64,000 nt of DNA from Taxillus chinensis (Eukaryota; Streptophyta; Magnoliopsida; Santalales; Loranthaceae), in NCBI GenBank assembly GCA_023512835.1, contig CM042090.1, positions 19,560,356-19,624,355 of the forward strand, given 5' to 3'. How positions within the stretch are numbered: the first letter of the stretch is position 1; each line of letters starts with the position of its first letter. Made by a program: the position numbers and the translations under genes. Below are positions 1 to 13,914 of this stretch, one piece after another. The notes below the pieces were generated by a model, which was not told the DNA's origin, ran no database searches, and saw only the letters and a list, made by a program, of their open reading frames with translations.

Positions 1-3000
1 TGAGTATAAAGATGACGTGCAACTCAAGTAGAAAATATTCCTTCATGAGTTACCTTGAAAGTCATCATATTAAATAGGGAAATCTTCCCCCCAGATGCTG
101 ACATCACATAGGAATCATTCTTGGACAGCGCAAAACAGGGCACAGTCTCTTCAAGGTTTGTGTCAGTAATGTCATTTGTCATTAAGATGCCACTTGATGG
201 TTGCCACAGTTGAGGAGGAACATTAGCTGTCGCCTGCAGAATGATGAATATCATGTGAAGATAGCGTTCAAATACTATATAGGTGGACAGCATGAAGTAT
301 ACATGTCATTCATACCTTGCCAGTCATGTTACGCTCACTTCTTTGCCATTTCCATAGTAGATGAGTGGCATTTGATGCTAATGCCAAAATAGCACAACCA
401 GAATTTGTATAAATCAACCTCGAGATCTATATATGAACAAATAAACTGATTAATACATCTGTTTTTTATTGGAGAACCACAAAATTTTGACATTACAAAC
501 ATATATGGTCTTAAGGACTATTTTACTTATGCCAATTATTCCACCATAAAATGTTGCCACCAGGGGAGATCATTTAGAATTCGTGGATTTGACTGCAAAA
601 ATTTATAAGTGAACCAGAAACAAAATAAAATAGAAACAAGATATGAGACTTTTTATGGGAACCAGTGACAACACTAGCAAGTAGCAATGAAAGGGGATCT
701 CCATTAGTGAATAAAAATATAGGCAACCTCTTGATCAACAAGGGGATACAGTATCATTAAAGTGAAAAAACACATAGACAATGGGAATCAAACATGAATT
801 TACTATCACAAAACATCACAGTTTATGGTAAAATGACATTAAATGGTTGGTATAAAACAACAATCAATATGTATAAGTCGACCACAACATTATCAATATA
901 CACCTGAAGAACGGTTGCTTCTAAATGAGAAAAACAACCCTAAATGATATAACAATGTAATGGAAGAACCAAGATCAAGTCAAACATTCAATCAAAGAGC
1001 ACAACTGTGATTGGATTATGAAATTTCCAGCAAGACCAACACATGTGACCATTCCTAATTGAAGGAGGTGGTGAAACCTCTGCATGATGCTGTAATATAT
1101 TGTGGTAGTTTCATGAAATGAAGAATAGAAAGGAAGAGAATATATATAACTTTATCGACATCTTAAGAGTCTCAGCTAAGCAGAGAGAACTGTGTAAAAT
1201 CCATACCTGGGTTATTCTCATGTTTTCTGGAAGGCGCAACGACCGACACTGCGAGGGATCATTGATTTCAGTCAGCTTCCAAATCTTTGATTTGTCATTT
1301 GCTTCTTCAGTTAGTCTAGGCTTCACATCTGCTGAATTTCTTGCATCACCATTCTAAAATATTCACGTACATTTTTTTTTAATTAATAATAAGAAATCAA
1401 TATGAAATCAAAGTGTAGTAAATTTATTGAAAGGGTCAAGTGCTAGTAAACATTCAAAAATACAGAATATGAGACAACTTCTGCTGGAAATTAATTCTCT
1501 GTTTAAATTATGATGCGTTTGGTGAAAAGAGATCTACCTTAAGGAAATGGGCATGATCATAAACATTAAATCAAGGCAAAAGCCTACTCTTATTGACAGA
1601 AACAAAAATATTTTTAAAAAAAATACAAATTACGAGAATTTTTAATCATCATAAAGATATTTACTAAGGTCATCAAGGAGACAAAATATGAGACAAACTT
1701 ATAATGTTTGCTGTATAAATGAAACAAAAATAAGTTAAAACCAATAGTAAAAAAGACTAACCGTTCCTGCAATGGTAACCACAGAGGCAACTCTTTCTGC
1801 AAGTCCAGCACTAGTAGCAGCGACAGCTGCTGCAGCAGCAGCAGCTGCTGAAATTGAGCTGATGGCAGGCTACATGAGGAAATACAAAAGAAAGTAATTA
1901 TTTTCATGAAGGAGCATCACAAGCAGCTATAATTATTATAATGAACCTACTTTAGTCAGTGATTCAGATGCTCTTGAAGCATCATAAGAATGATTTTCAC
2001 ATGTGCGCAGTAAATGGAGACCATCAGGATTTGCGAAAATTTTAATGCTGTTGTCATTAGTAGACACGGCCAGCAGAACACCATCTTTGTTAAAACGGAG
2101 CCGTGGACTTGCCTGGAAAATAGAAAAGTGAGATGAAACAAATCATAAATGTTAATCTTTGTCTTGTAGTTTATTAGAAAGTTGTAGAACTCACTGGGAG
2201 GCTCCCATCAGCTTCAATGCTTGTTAAAAGTTGAACACTGTCCATATCCCAAAATTTAATGGAGAAATCATCACCAGCAGCCAAATATCGGTTTTTTGTT
2301 GTGTCAAACTGTACAACACCCAAAGAACGCTTTCGAAATCCCTGATAGGTTCTTTTAACAGCTCCTTCACTTTCATTCCATTCAACAATAAATGACTCCC
2401 CATCTTTACTGGTTCCACACGAAAACAGCCTGTGGTGCCAACAAAATAAATAAAAGTAAAACATTTGGGAATTATATACGAGCATTAGTAGCCCAGAAAA
2501 ATTGGGTCAGGTATCTCAACCTTGTAGCATCAGCACTATAGGCCATTGTTGTGCACCAGCGACCAGGAGCATCATAATCAACTCGAGATCCCAAATTGTC
2601 ATACAGCCATGCCTTTATCTTCCCATCCAACGCAGTTGAAAACAAAAACTGCAGCAATGACAAACATAGAATGCCACGAAAACAGAAAACAATATTGTGT
2701 ATAAAGGTAAAAGAAAGCATGATTGATGGTGAGGAGCAACACAGGGACTTCTTACGTGAACGTTTTCTTTATGATGAGGGCATACAGAATAAACAGGAGC
2801 CTCATGACCTTCAAAAGTGTATTGTTTTGTGCCAGTAGAGGCATCCCAGACCTAAAATTTGCAAAAAAAATAAGAAAAAGAAAAGAAAAGAAAAGATTAC
2901 AGAATCTCTGATGCTGAATTGTTTAAACAATCAGTCAAAAAAGGGTAACCTTGATGCTCTTATCATCTCCACAGGTTATCACACACAGCTGTTTGTTAGG

Positions 3001-5882
3001 ATGAGAGAACGCGAGATCATTTACCCCACCAACATGGGCATCAATCTACATGGAAAAGATTGCCATCACATATAAAACAAAAAAGTTAAAACAATAAATA
3101 CAACACAGAAACTAATAAATTGGGCATTCAGTAAACTCAGTGTCAAGTTACCTCCAGGTGTTTCCGAACATCATCATTTCCATGATAAGAATATATTTGT
3201 ACAATGTGCCTAGAGTATGCAACTCCTGCTTAGTGGCAAAATAGACACATTAATAAATGCTAATAACATTAACCCAACAAATTAATAAGATATATCCAGG
3301 CTTACCAAACAAAGAACCATCAGGGCTCCAAATTACGCGATTAACAGATACGCAGGGATCCTTTACAAGTGCAGCCTGATGCCCATAAGTTCAAGTAAGG
3401 TCTTCAGGTAACCAAACAACATGCATCTCGTGTATGTACACAAAATGGTTAAGTGATATCTTTTGACAAGGATGAAAAAGACTGACCTGAAGAGGCAGAG
3501 AACAAGAACCAAGATCCCAAACTTTAAAATTTCTCAAAACTAATCTCTCCCTAGAGCCAACTTCCCACAATCCGATGTCCCCCACATTTGTACCAACTAA
3601 CATATCGCATTTATAAAGTTAATTTCCAGATAAAGTGGTAACCATAACATAGAGGTTCCTGTACAATGTGGCAAACTAAAAGATCATGTACATAAGATAA
3701 CGCACCTAAAAGTAAAGTTTGTTGAACAGGATGAAAATCCAAGCTCATAGGAGATGATCCCTGATTCAAACTCCGTGCAACAGTTTTAGGCAAATCATCA
3801 GGTGCATTATATGCCTGGCTATGACCATGACCAGGAAATGATACAGGCAATGCATTAACAGGCAGATTAACCTGTATGGAATTCGCAACTATTAGTAAAA
3901 AAAAAAGGGAAAAACGTATAAGACTTCGATACAATATGAGTTTCTGAGGAATCAAGGCAGAGATCAATATGCCTCGTCAAAAATCCCCAAGGGCCTTGTT
4001 CGTTTGGAACCATAATCAGAATCCCCAGAAGGATATTCTACAGAGGGATTGCTTGGAAGGGTTCTCAGATGCTTTAAACCAGCTGCAAAAGGAAAGAAAA
4101 CAAAAAAAAAATGTAAATACCAAAACTTAATGAGAGGCAATCTTTGGCACAAAGCACATGACGTAAGTTGGGATGCCAAAATATCAAAAGGATAGAAAGT
4201 GTTACGTGGGAATGAAGAAGCACCAAGGCCTATGGGTCCTCCAGAAACAGCGGGATGATTTACAGGAGAAGGATTGGACATCCAACCAGCGAGGGGTGTT
4301 GGGAGTGGTGCAGCCGTAGGTTGAAAAGGCTGAGCAGATACATATACCATCATGTTAAAGTTGCATTTGAACAGAACTTGATAAACAAAAACTAGACCAG
4401 TTAACAAACCCCATGTGCGCCTAAAGGAGGAAAGCCTCCAGCTTTAGGTAAGGAACCCAGCAGTGGATTATTTGCAGGGGATGGAGCACATGCACCATTT
4501 GGTTGACCACACGAGTGATCCACAAAGAGTGTTTTAATATCAGGATTTGGCCTTGGGTTCTTGCAAAGCTGGTGTTGCCAATTTAAGCTGCATTTTAAAT
4601 GAATAAATCAGTATCGAAGGAATTAGGAACTGGACAAGTATGCAGCAGGTATCAGATGCAAACCTAACCTCACTAGTATCAGTGTACCAAAGACTACCAT
4701 TTGCGTATAAAGCTTTACACCGTTGACACGTTTGGAGATTCAACTATATTCAATATTTCATTTTATTGGTCTCCAAAAAAGACTGATAATTAGATTTTCA
4801 TTTTAAAGCACATAACCATCAACAAAATTGATAGCACAATAAAGTTTGCAGCCATTTAAGTTCCTGAACCGTAGAAGTAGCTCTAAACATTCAATGACTA
4901 TGCATTTATAGGGCCATGGGAGATGAACGAGAGACTATTAAAGCCCAAACATATTGGAATGATTGAATACTATACGAATAATCACTTTAAATTCATTTAA
5001 ACAACAGATCAGTTCCAACAAATTGAAATATCATTTCCCAAAACATACCTTTGATTGATGAGAGCACGCAAACGTGAATTCTTTAGGTTAGGAAATGCCA
5101 ATTTATCACGGAACAGGGGATTAGCTTCAATAAGCTTCTTGAGCTCAAGCAACATTATAGCTCTTGCAGACTTTGTATCCCCATACTTGGAAAGCTGCTC
5201 ATTTTCCCTATCACCAATCAGAACCAATTTTAAGTATTAGCTAGGGCCAACTCATAGTGGCATTTAGAAGCAGCAAACACACAGCCTTTGTACCTGAAAT
5301 TGTCTAATGTCAAGAGTTGAGAAATTTCCTTGAAAAGATCATCATTAAAGGTGGCAAAAACTTTGAGATCTTTTACGAGAATATCAACAGCTTTAGCCCG
5401 ATCATGCCTATTAAAAAAAATAATGAAAACAAAAACAATTTAAAAAAAAAACTCCCAAATTACGTACAAAGATTGAAAATATGCAGGCAACACGTGAAAC
5501 CACAATAAAAGTAATGGGAAGTAATAGTGGTAGAAAGATAGCACTTTGAGAACTTCACGCTTACCTATCCAGTGCTTCAAGATACTTCTGCTTTCTAATT
5601 TCAAAAAATATCTTCATGGAATACCGATTGTCGTCCACTTTAGTGAACCCGGAGAGGTAGCTCTCAACCTCATCCCAATTCCCAGCATGCACCTCATCCT
5701 CAAAATACTTCATGTTAAAGAAAAACCCAGATTCTTGCTCAAGCCTATTAATAATGTAGTGAAATTTAAATTACAAAATGATCCCATGCGACAAAATGAC
5801 CACCTCGATCGTCAACATAAATCCCAGAAGGGAAACAACATAGTAGTAATAACAAATTAAAATGAATAAAACAAACATCGAT

Positions 5883-5927
<45 letters not shown>

Positions 5928-6019
5928 TTAAAACCCCACTTGTGAACAGTCTCTTTGAACTTTTCCTCATCCAGAAACTGTAACATCAAAAACACGAGCT
6001 CTCTACTGAGATACGACAT
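1..6019 (-). CDS. TPL/TPR: TOPLESS/TOPLESS-related transcriptional corepressor, 5' part (3' end outside window)
   Basis: Groucho-type corepressor that binds EAR-motif repressors (Aux/IAA, NINJA, TIE and others) and silences their target genes in the nucleus. Coding exons read on the minus strand: 6019-5940, 5744-5565, 5407-5294, 5207-5049, 4587-4410, 4329-4206, 4082-3973, 3871-3706, 3596-3487, 3375-3306, 3225-3152, 3045-2950, 2851-2756, 2648-2521, 2429-2195, 2112-1951, 1869-1762, 1353-1207, 426-316, 233-54. They sum to 2628 nt, 876 codons in one unbroken frame, of about 1130 usual in the family. The start MSYLSRELVFLMLQFLDEEK is the LisH motif; CTLH follows to about residue 90, then the tetramerising ENEQLSKYGD region (about 125-177), a proline-rich linker and WD40 blades such as VGTNVGDIGLWEVGSRERLV and GDDFSIKFWDMD. 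Exon 17 encodes an alanine-rich run. All introns are GT-AG except a GC donor after exon 7. The last WD blades lie left of base 1. TPL versus a TPR paralogue is not resolved. Confidence 0.96.
5881..5930. repeat. (AAT)n(ATT)n palindromic microsatellite in TOPLESS intron 1
   Basis: About seven AAT units run straight into about ten ATT units, making a perfect hairpin-capable palindrome only ~10 bp inside the donor of the first coding intron. Similar AAT or AAT/ATT tracts occur at 8036-8066, 12925-12974 and 52497-52531. Confidence 0.85.
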
Positions 6020-6540
6020 CGTAACTACGTCGTCTTGGAAGCCTGAACAACAAACACCGTCAGATGTAAGCAGATCTGCTTTAGAAGATATATATATATA
6101 TATAATTCTAATAAAATTTTATTATAAAACATCAACAGAATTTCCCAAATACTAACAAACTGGAGCAGTGAAACCCGACCCTATATTTGTTAATTTTCAC
6201 GAGCACGTACACCCACACACACTCGGGACATATCACACATGTATGAACCGAAATCGACTAAAAAACAAAACCGAAGTGGGAAATCAGGGTTTATTAAAAC
6301 GATCGGTGACATGCAATTAAAAGCAGCTTCAGAAAATTGACAAAGAGAGATTTTTAGAGAGAGAAAATCAAACAATCAGTTGCAGTAGAGAGGGAAACTG
6401 AAACGAGCTTGCAGAGAGAGAGAGACTAGAGAGTACCTCGAAGAAACGGATCGATGATCGAAGACGACGACTCCGACTGACGACTGAGGGAGGAGAGAGA
6501 TTTGGAACTATATCCTCGATTCCTCAGAAGTCTAATAAAT
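6020..6540 (-). other. TOPLESS 5'UTR with intron
   Basis: Upstream of the TOPLESS start codon the minus strand shows an acceptor (TTGTTGTTCAG, ending at 6043) and, further up, a donor (TTCGAG|GTACTC, junction 6437/6436). This implies a leader exon of roughly 6437-6530, a 394-bp 5'UTR intron (6043-6436) and a short second leader segment 6020-6042 before the ATG. A 5'UTR intron is familiar in TPL-type genes. The transcription start is not precisely visible. The leader is rich in GA/CT. Confidence 0.6.
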
Positions 6541-6591
6541 GCCTCTTTCTCTCACTACCCTCCCCAGGAGATGGATATATGTATAGTGAGT

Positions 6592-6596
<5 letters not shown>

Positions 6597-6632
<36 letters not shown>
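6597..6632. repeat. (GA)n microsatellite in the TOPLESS promoter
   Basis: An uninterrupted GA tract of about 18 units lies 60-100 bp upstream of the inferred TOPLESS transcription start. On the gene's strand it reads as (TC)n, the type of GAGA/CT-rich core-promoter element common in plants, which BPC/GAGA-binding proteins can recognise. Its regulatory role is inference. Confidence 0.7.
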
Positions 6633-6633
<1 letters not shown>

Positions 6634-6649
6634 CCAATGAGGATGTAGA

Positions 6650-8036
6650 TAACCATTCTTTCTTATCAGAATAATCGAGCTGGGCTATCTCGATATGTTG
6701 TCAGCATAAACGCTTGCACTTATCACTTGATTGATGGATGGCTCGTTCTACGCTGTATAATACGCAATGGGTCGTTACCCGCTTAACCGGCTACTACCCG
6801 TACCCTGGAGTCACCGCTCTCAGCCGCCTGTGTCCGTCGTGGTTATCTATCCCCTGCGACGGAGGTTCACGATACTAAACCTGTTCCCTGCACTGGATTG
6901 GTTTGAGCAATCATCGTCGAAGCTGGGACGATCCTACGGCTGGCGTTAAAAATAAGTAATGAGTATAATGTTTTGTACCATACAGAAATAAATAAAGCAT
7001 ACCCCTAGGTTAAAATAAGGTAACGAATATCAACTTTAATTATTAGTTTCTACAACTACAAGCTAAGCTAGCTAGGTAATCAAATCTGTACTTAGACTGT
7101 CCCAAAATGTTTTTTGTTTTTTTTTTAAATCAAAGTGCAAACGTACGGGCAGTAGAAAAAAGAAATCCCAAAATATCGTATAATTGATAACCTTCCGTCA
7201 ATAAATAAAATAAAATGACATTGTCTGCCTCTATTGCTGCAGGGGATGTTATCACTTATCACTTATCAGGATTTGTATTTGAATACGAACACAAATGTAT
7301 ATTTCTTTCATTTTTATTCAAATTTCAAACTAATTAATGAGCACTTATGCAATAATTAGCATGTGCTTGTTATTATTATTATTGTATAATTTATTTTAAT
7401 TTAATGAAACCATAATACACTATAAAATGATATTCTAACTATTTATTAATTAAAATTATGTTAAATAATGTACGAGTTGCTATATATATATATATATAAT
7501 AACTTTAGTGTACTAACAAATTAATTAAACTTATCGTTCAATTTCTAAATAATATAAAATCGAATTATTTTAATTTATATAATTTTTATTTTTAAATATT
7601 AATATTATACAAATACAGTTTATATTAAAGTATATATAAAGGTCATGATTAGTTGATAAATAAAAATATATTTATTAATATTTAAATTACTATTATAAAA
7701 TATTTTCAGACTATTTGAACGTTTCATTATACTTTTAGATTAATTTATTTATAATTCCATGTTCGTTAATATATTGAAATTAAAATTATAATTAAAATGA
7801 AATTGCAATAAATTATAGATATGAACAAAACTTTATTTAAATAATAATTATAATATTTTAATTTGTTTTAATTAATATTTTTAAGTAATCGAATTGTATC
7901 TATTTTTATTTAATAAGACACGTAATAAAATGTTTGAATAACACCCTGAAATATTAGACGCTAATTCGTGAGAAGGACTTTTAACGATGCCGTACGCGCC
8001 AATAAAAGTGCGCACCGAGAGATTTACATCAAGCAA

Positions 8037-8068
<32 letters not shown>

Positions 8069-10371
8069 CATTTAATTTGTTGAGAGTGGTGGGCCCATCT
8101 ATTCACATGCGTGTGCGGCGTGTCTGCACAATTCCACACCAGCTATTCCAGAGTTTGACTTGAACATTTGCTTCGATTTTATTATTGGGGTACGTGCACA
8201 CAACACGCACTCATATAAAATTGAAGAGGCTCTTTGTACGTGTGTTTTGGGTTTTATTATTCCAAAATTTATTGGAGTAATAATATGAATTTTAAATTTT
8301 AATAATAAAATCTGTTGGGTGGAAGTGTGGAACTTGTTTTAATAATATGAATATGTTTTTTTAATAAATTAAGTTTTTTTACTTTGAAATTGATCATCTG
8401 ATCTTTTAAATAAACTTATAAATAAATTCATACACTCGATAGCTTATTCGGTTAAACTTGATTTGAGTTTGAGTTCGATATTGTACAAGTTCGGCTTGTA
8501 ACTGATTAAGTTTGATTCGGTTATTATACAAGTTTAACTCAATTTGGTTTGATTATTATATAAGCCTGGTTTGGCTTTACTCGTTTATAAATTTATTCAG
8601 GTATATACCTTTAAATAAGTAATATACTCGACGGTTAAGCTTAATATCCATCTAATTAAACCTCGATATTGTATAAGTTTGACTCAATTACTATACAAGT
8701 GAATTTGATTGTTATAAGAGTTCATTTCAGCTCATTTACAAGCCTATTTTTAAGGCTACACGAATTGTTTGAAAGGAGGTGTTGTGATGTGTAAGGGGTT
8801 TTTATGTTTTTTTAACACGGGTCTCTCTTTATGAAAAGCATCAGCTCTACTTTTTCTTGCTTTAATTCCCAAAAAAGCAGAGGCAGGGAACATCCACGAC
8901 TTGTGTCAAATAAGTCCTTATTCTTTGCCAAAGCTTTGGGTTGCGGCCTTCAAACTTTGTTTGCCATTTTTAATTGAGCCATCCACGCGAGATAACTTTG
9001 ATCAAAGGTTGTTGGGATAACTTTGATATATATCATGCAGTAGATGTATTTCCCCATAACGGAATTGTTCGAGATCGAAGTTTTGTATTCATTGCTTATA
9101 CAACTCGAATGACTTTAGCCTAAAATGATCATACATCTACCTCTATATTTTACTGTTGGGAAATTTTCATGATGTGATACTATATATATTAAATGTGATA
9201 TATTTTTTAGATTTAAATTAAATTGATTTAATTAATTTTTAAAGTTCAAAACTTAAGAATATAATTATTATAGAATTAATATATAATACAATGAGCCAAA
9301 CTAACAAATAATAAAAGGGTTATCCTCCCCAAATTAGTGTTATGTTTTATCAATTCAGCGCGTAAAAACAAAATCATATGTACAATGAAATAATTTTTTT
9401 TTAAATCGAGCGCAAACTTCGCGTGGGCATCAGTGGACTGGTCAGTGGCTAAATACCAATGTTTGCGGGTACTTGCAAATATGCATTTGAACGGATGAAA
9501 ATAGATTGAAACCAATGCGGTTATATTTTCTACACAAAATATAATATTTTTATCTTTATTTTTTTATAACATTTTCTCTTTTCTATAATTTGTTTTTATA
9601 TTTAAATTTAACGCAATTTTTAATAAATAAAAAAATAAAACACATAAATTAAAATAAAACAAATATACCCTTATATATGATATGATTATACTAATTTATT
9701 TGACTTCTAATAACTCATTGAATTACGCGTAGATTATTTATTTTTAAAACAATTTTTTTATTTTTAAAAATAAATAATGCCGTTCGTATAATTATTTTCT
9801 AAAATTATTTTTAAAATTTTAATCTCATATTATCTTATTATAAATAAAATTGAGATTTTTGATCAGATGAGTTACTATATTAATAGCTGAATGATGATGT
9901 GCCACAATCTTATACAATGATGCAGATTTAGAATTTCATTCCAAGTGAGAGGAAGGGGGCAAGATAGGCGAAACAAACAGGATGACTAATTCATGTTTTC
10001 TATTTTTAAATTTCCTTCAATGTTGGTTGACCTAATTAGATTTGACATGAATAAATCAATTATATTAGGGTTTAAAATTTGGAAAATTTATTTACTTAAT
10101 GTATTAAACACTCTCTAACTATGGATTAAAGAGTTGAGGAACAACTACTGACACCAAACAAGACTTTCAAAACCCTAAACCGAATGTCTGTTTAAGGAGT
10201 AATGATTGAATTACTGTGTCTGGTGTCTCACCGTTTTGGCATTAAGAGTGGGATATTCGTAAATATATGTGATGTGAATTTTAAATTCATATTAAATTAT
10301 ATTTTAAATATATTATTTCTAATATCATTTAAAATGCATAGGTCATATAACCTCAATATAATCTTATGCAT

Positions 10372-10409
<38 letters not shown>

Positions 10410-12920
10410 GGATTATTTAAAGATTAAGGGGGGTGTCATGGCATGAAAACCTGGTTCCGTTACTCTTTATTTACCTATGATTGGTATGTAATTTTTTCTT
10501 TTTAAATATCATATACGATTTACATTCAGCCTCCATTCCGATAAAAAATCAAAATCGTTAAAAATACAAGACTTAATCGTTAAGATTGGTGGCAAGACTT
10601 TATTCGTTTATGATTGCGAAGGTGGGATGCGGTTGCAAGTTGCCGGTGCCCCGTGGACCACCATGCAGGGGAATTATTGTTCGTGCTTCTCGTCGTTTCC
10701 TATTAATATCGTATCGTATATCGTCTTTCTTTACTTTATGCGGCCTGCAATATATCGTATCGTTAATCGCGAGGTGCAGCTGCTTCCCGCGAATGACGTC
10801 GTCGAGGTTGCGGTGCGGGACAGTGCATAGTGATAGGACGATCATGATACGAAATTGAAATAAGTTTTATTTTTTTTTTCTTAAATAATTATGCATATTA
10901 TCAGGGCCAGTTAGTGTGCGCGTATATATCAATTTGTACATGATTTTTTTAATATTATTAATGGTATGAAAAAAATTATTAAACAAAACAGATGGTTCCA
11001 GCAGCATTACAGTAATAGAATGTTTTTTCAAAAAAGTATATAATTTTTAATTATAAAGTTTTTATTATTAATGTAATATATAGAAAATAAACATAATATG
11101 TTTGTTTGATTAAATTATTATTTATTTTTAAAATGTGATAGTTATTTAAATAATTTTTGATTGTTTATAATTTTTTAATTCAGTTATCAGATTTTAAGAA
11201 AAAAAACACAAAACAACCTAAATAAACATAGTCTAAGTTGCGCAAAACATAATGCTTGGTTGGTAGATGTAGAAAAGATATCAAAATAAGGAAAATATAT
11301 GTTTTTTTAAAATGTTTTGTATATGTGAAAAAGTAATAATACTCGTGAAAAAGTTTCACATCCAAAATGATATAAAAACATATAAAAAATAAACGGTACC
11401 CATTTTTCCTAAAATATCCTAATCAATTCTATCCTTCATTTTAAATATAAAAATAAAATTAATAACAATACATGTGATATATAAAGTTTTGGTTTTACTT
11501 TTTTTTTTTTTTCGTACGCCTTATAAACTTTTCTAATTTCCTTTTTACTTTTTTCTTCTCCTCTTTCCCACATATTTTCTTACGATCCGTTTCCCTTATT
11601 GCCAAGCAAAGGGTTCGTAGTTTCTCATCCGTCCAACTCCAACGAAAAGTGGCTGCCGTCGTATGGTGGAAAAACTTTCGGTCTTGAAATATTTTTTTCC
11701 CACGCACACGGCACACGAGGCAAACATATTTTTTTCAAAAAAAAAAAAACGAAAAAGGGGTATATACAAGCATGTTCAATTTTGCATTTAAAAACAACTT
11801 TAAGAAATTCATGTTTTTCTTTCTGTTATCTATTTCCTTCAAGACATTAATTTCTTCTATCTTCTTTTTTCACTTTTTGTATTAATTAATTTTAGTTAAT
11901 TCATTTTAAGTGTGTGACATTAAATTTTCTGTTTATGTAAGAATTTAGTAAATAATAAATAAATACGATTTCGTTGAGTATTTGATGCTACATATGGAAA
12001 TTAAATTAACTAAATTAAATGAAGAAAATTGGATGAAGAAAATTATATTTATTCCAATTAAATCAATCAATAAATAAAAAAGAATTTGATAAGAAAAGAG
12101 AGAAAACATTAATGTTACAGTAATAAATAAAGTTAGATTAAATGAAAGAAATAAAAAAAAATATACTAAAAAGAAAAAGAGACACGATTTTCTTATTATT
12201 AAAATTAATTATTTTTTCAAAGTATATAATTTAGTAAATAAAATAAATTTTAAAATGAATTTCCTCAATACCAACAAAATCTTAATGTTAGAAAAAAAAA
12301 TGAATATCCAAAAAACATTTTTAAAATTGAATTTTTGAAACTCTATTTAAATCGCAATTCAAAGCACATGTCGTGATCACTCTTTTTCGTTTGTCAATTT
12401 TTTTTTTTTGAACTCAAAGGGGAAATAGAAGTACAAGACGAAGGAAAGCATAGAGAATGGAGAAAATGAGAGAAAGATAATGTGGTTGGTCTTTTGCCAT
12501 TAAAAGTAATAAAAATAATTTCCCAAGAGGGTTTTTCGAATGAGGCAAGTTAACAATTGGTTTTCTAGAGAGTATCTAGAAATTATTTCTTAAAAGTTAG
12601 AAGAATGAGGCAAGTACAGTTTTGGAAAGGCTAGGGATAAAGACATCCACCAAAAAGTAAAATATACTAATAAATTATTTTTAATTTATATGAGATTATA
12701 AAAATATTATTTAAGAGAATTATTTTTTCATAATATGATAATAATAATTTTAGAACATAAATTAAATAATCAAATACCAATTTTCAAATACGATACTTAC
12801 ATTCTAAAAAAGTTTTTTTTGAATATACTAATTTTGATATTTTGTCATCATTTATTTAGACATAAATATAATATTTAAAAAGGTATAATATAAAATTTAT
12901 GTTTAAATATTATTATTTGA

Positions 12921-12959
<39 letters not shown>

Positions 12960-13190
12960 TATTATTATTATTAAAGAATATTTTACTATTTTATGTGGAA
13001 AGTGAGGTGAGTATCTTTTATCTCTTAGCAAACCTCTCAGGAAAATGAAACATGGGAGACAATGGGTTTAATCCATCAAATAATCCTTTCAACGCTTCCA
13101 ATCAACAGATGATCAAATGTTTCTCAGTGGCGCCCGACGCCCCAAGCTTGGGTCACACCATCAGTAAAAATGCTAAATTGTGCAGTTAAT
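6650..13190. other. AT-rich intergenic region, no supported gene
   Basis: No open frame here has splice structure, codon bias or family resemblance. Visible content: a GC-richer patch at 6765-6950 just upstream of TOPLESS; degenerate internal repeats at 8430-8760 built on variants of 'gtataagtttgactcaatt'; a GC-richer island at 10585-10850 with two copies of 'tatcgtatcgt'-like sequence and open frames on both strands but no recognised product; a T-rich stretch 11500-11760; and AAT tracts at 8036 and 12925. The rest reads as decayed non-coding DNA. Confidence 0.7.
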
Positions 13191-13199
13191 TATTTATTT

Positions 13200-13588
13200 G
13201 TGACTTAGAGGAGGTAGTGTCCTTCTCAGCCTCGCTCTTGAGAGTTCAGAGTTGAGATGGACGCGGAGATCCTCAAAAATCAGCATGCTCTCCAGATCCC
13301 ACGTCTTGATGCTGACCTCGTTAGCTAGCTGCACAGAGCCAGTAGGGATTGGGGCTGAAGCAGAGGGCATGGACGACGGAGATAGCATCGAGGCGCGGTA
13401 GAGCTTCTTACCCTCGGCGATCGAGGTCTCAACCTCATAGGAGGAGGATGCCGTCCTTGCCACCGCCGCAACTGGCGCCGTCAGGGGAGACGGCGACGGA
13501 GATGACGTCCTTGGCGTGCCTGACGAAGCGGCGGCCGGAGACGCTGGCGGCAGAGTCCCAAAGGCGGAGCTCGCCATCCCACCTTTCT
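13200..13588 (-). pseudogene. RACK1 (G-beta-like WD40 scaffold) pseudogene fragment
   Basis: The minus strand starts with [20 protein letters not shown] and HAKDVISVA, the hallmark of RACK1 WD blades 3-4. It then passes directly into [18 protein letters not shown], a blade-5-type sequence, followed by a stop. In another frame come AEGKKLYR and a degenerate stretch, then SIKTWDLESM, and in a third frame LKSEAEKDTTSSK. The copy is therefore broken by at least two frame changes and a stop, has lost one or more whole blades through a join between similar repeats, and lacks both ends (no N-terminal blades, no final SLNWSADG blade). It has no introns, which suits a processed copy, but I see no clear poly(A) tail. 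It is far more GC-rich than its surroundings. Confidence 0.8.
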
Positions 13589-13914
13589 CTCTTCCTATTC
13601 GACTAGACGTACACATTCCAAATCAATGCTCCAGAATACAAATATTGGAGCACAAACAAACTTTCGATCGGTATGTCATGTGTTTCCCATGATTTCATCC
13701 GGTTTGGATTTTAAGTTGTTTTTGCTGGCTCATTTGGTTTGGTTTTTTTTTGAGTTAGAAATTTATTTGGGATGGAGCTGTTATTTTTTATGGGAAATTT
13801 TTAAAAAGATTTTAATGGAACAGAGGGTTCATTAATAAAGAGCATTGTTGGGTGTGTGTGTGTATATATATATATATATTATATTAAATAGAGAGTTATA
13901 ATTTAGAGATAAAA

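Noticed and set aside
10585..10858. GC-richer island open on both strands
   Set aside because: Neither translation shows a motif and the frames overlap in opposite directions; possibly old transferred or repeat DNA, but nothing supports a gene.
13349..13606. Plus-strand 85-codon open frame
   Set aside because: Antisense shadow of the RACK1 relic.
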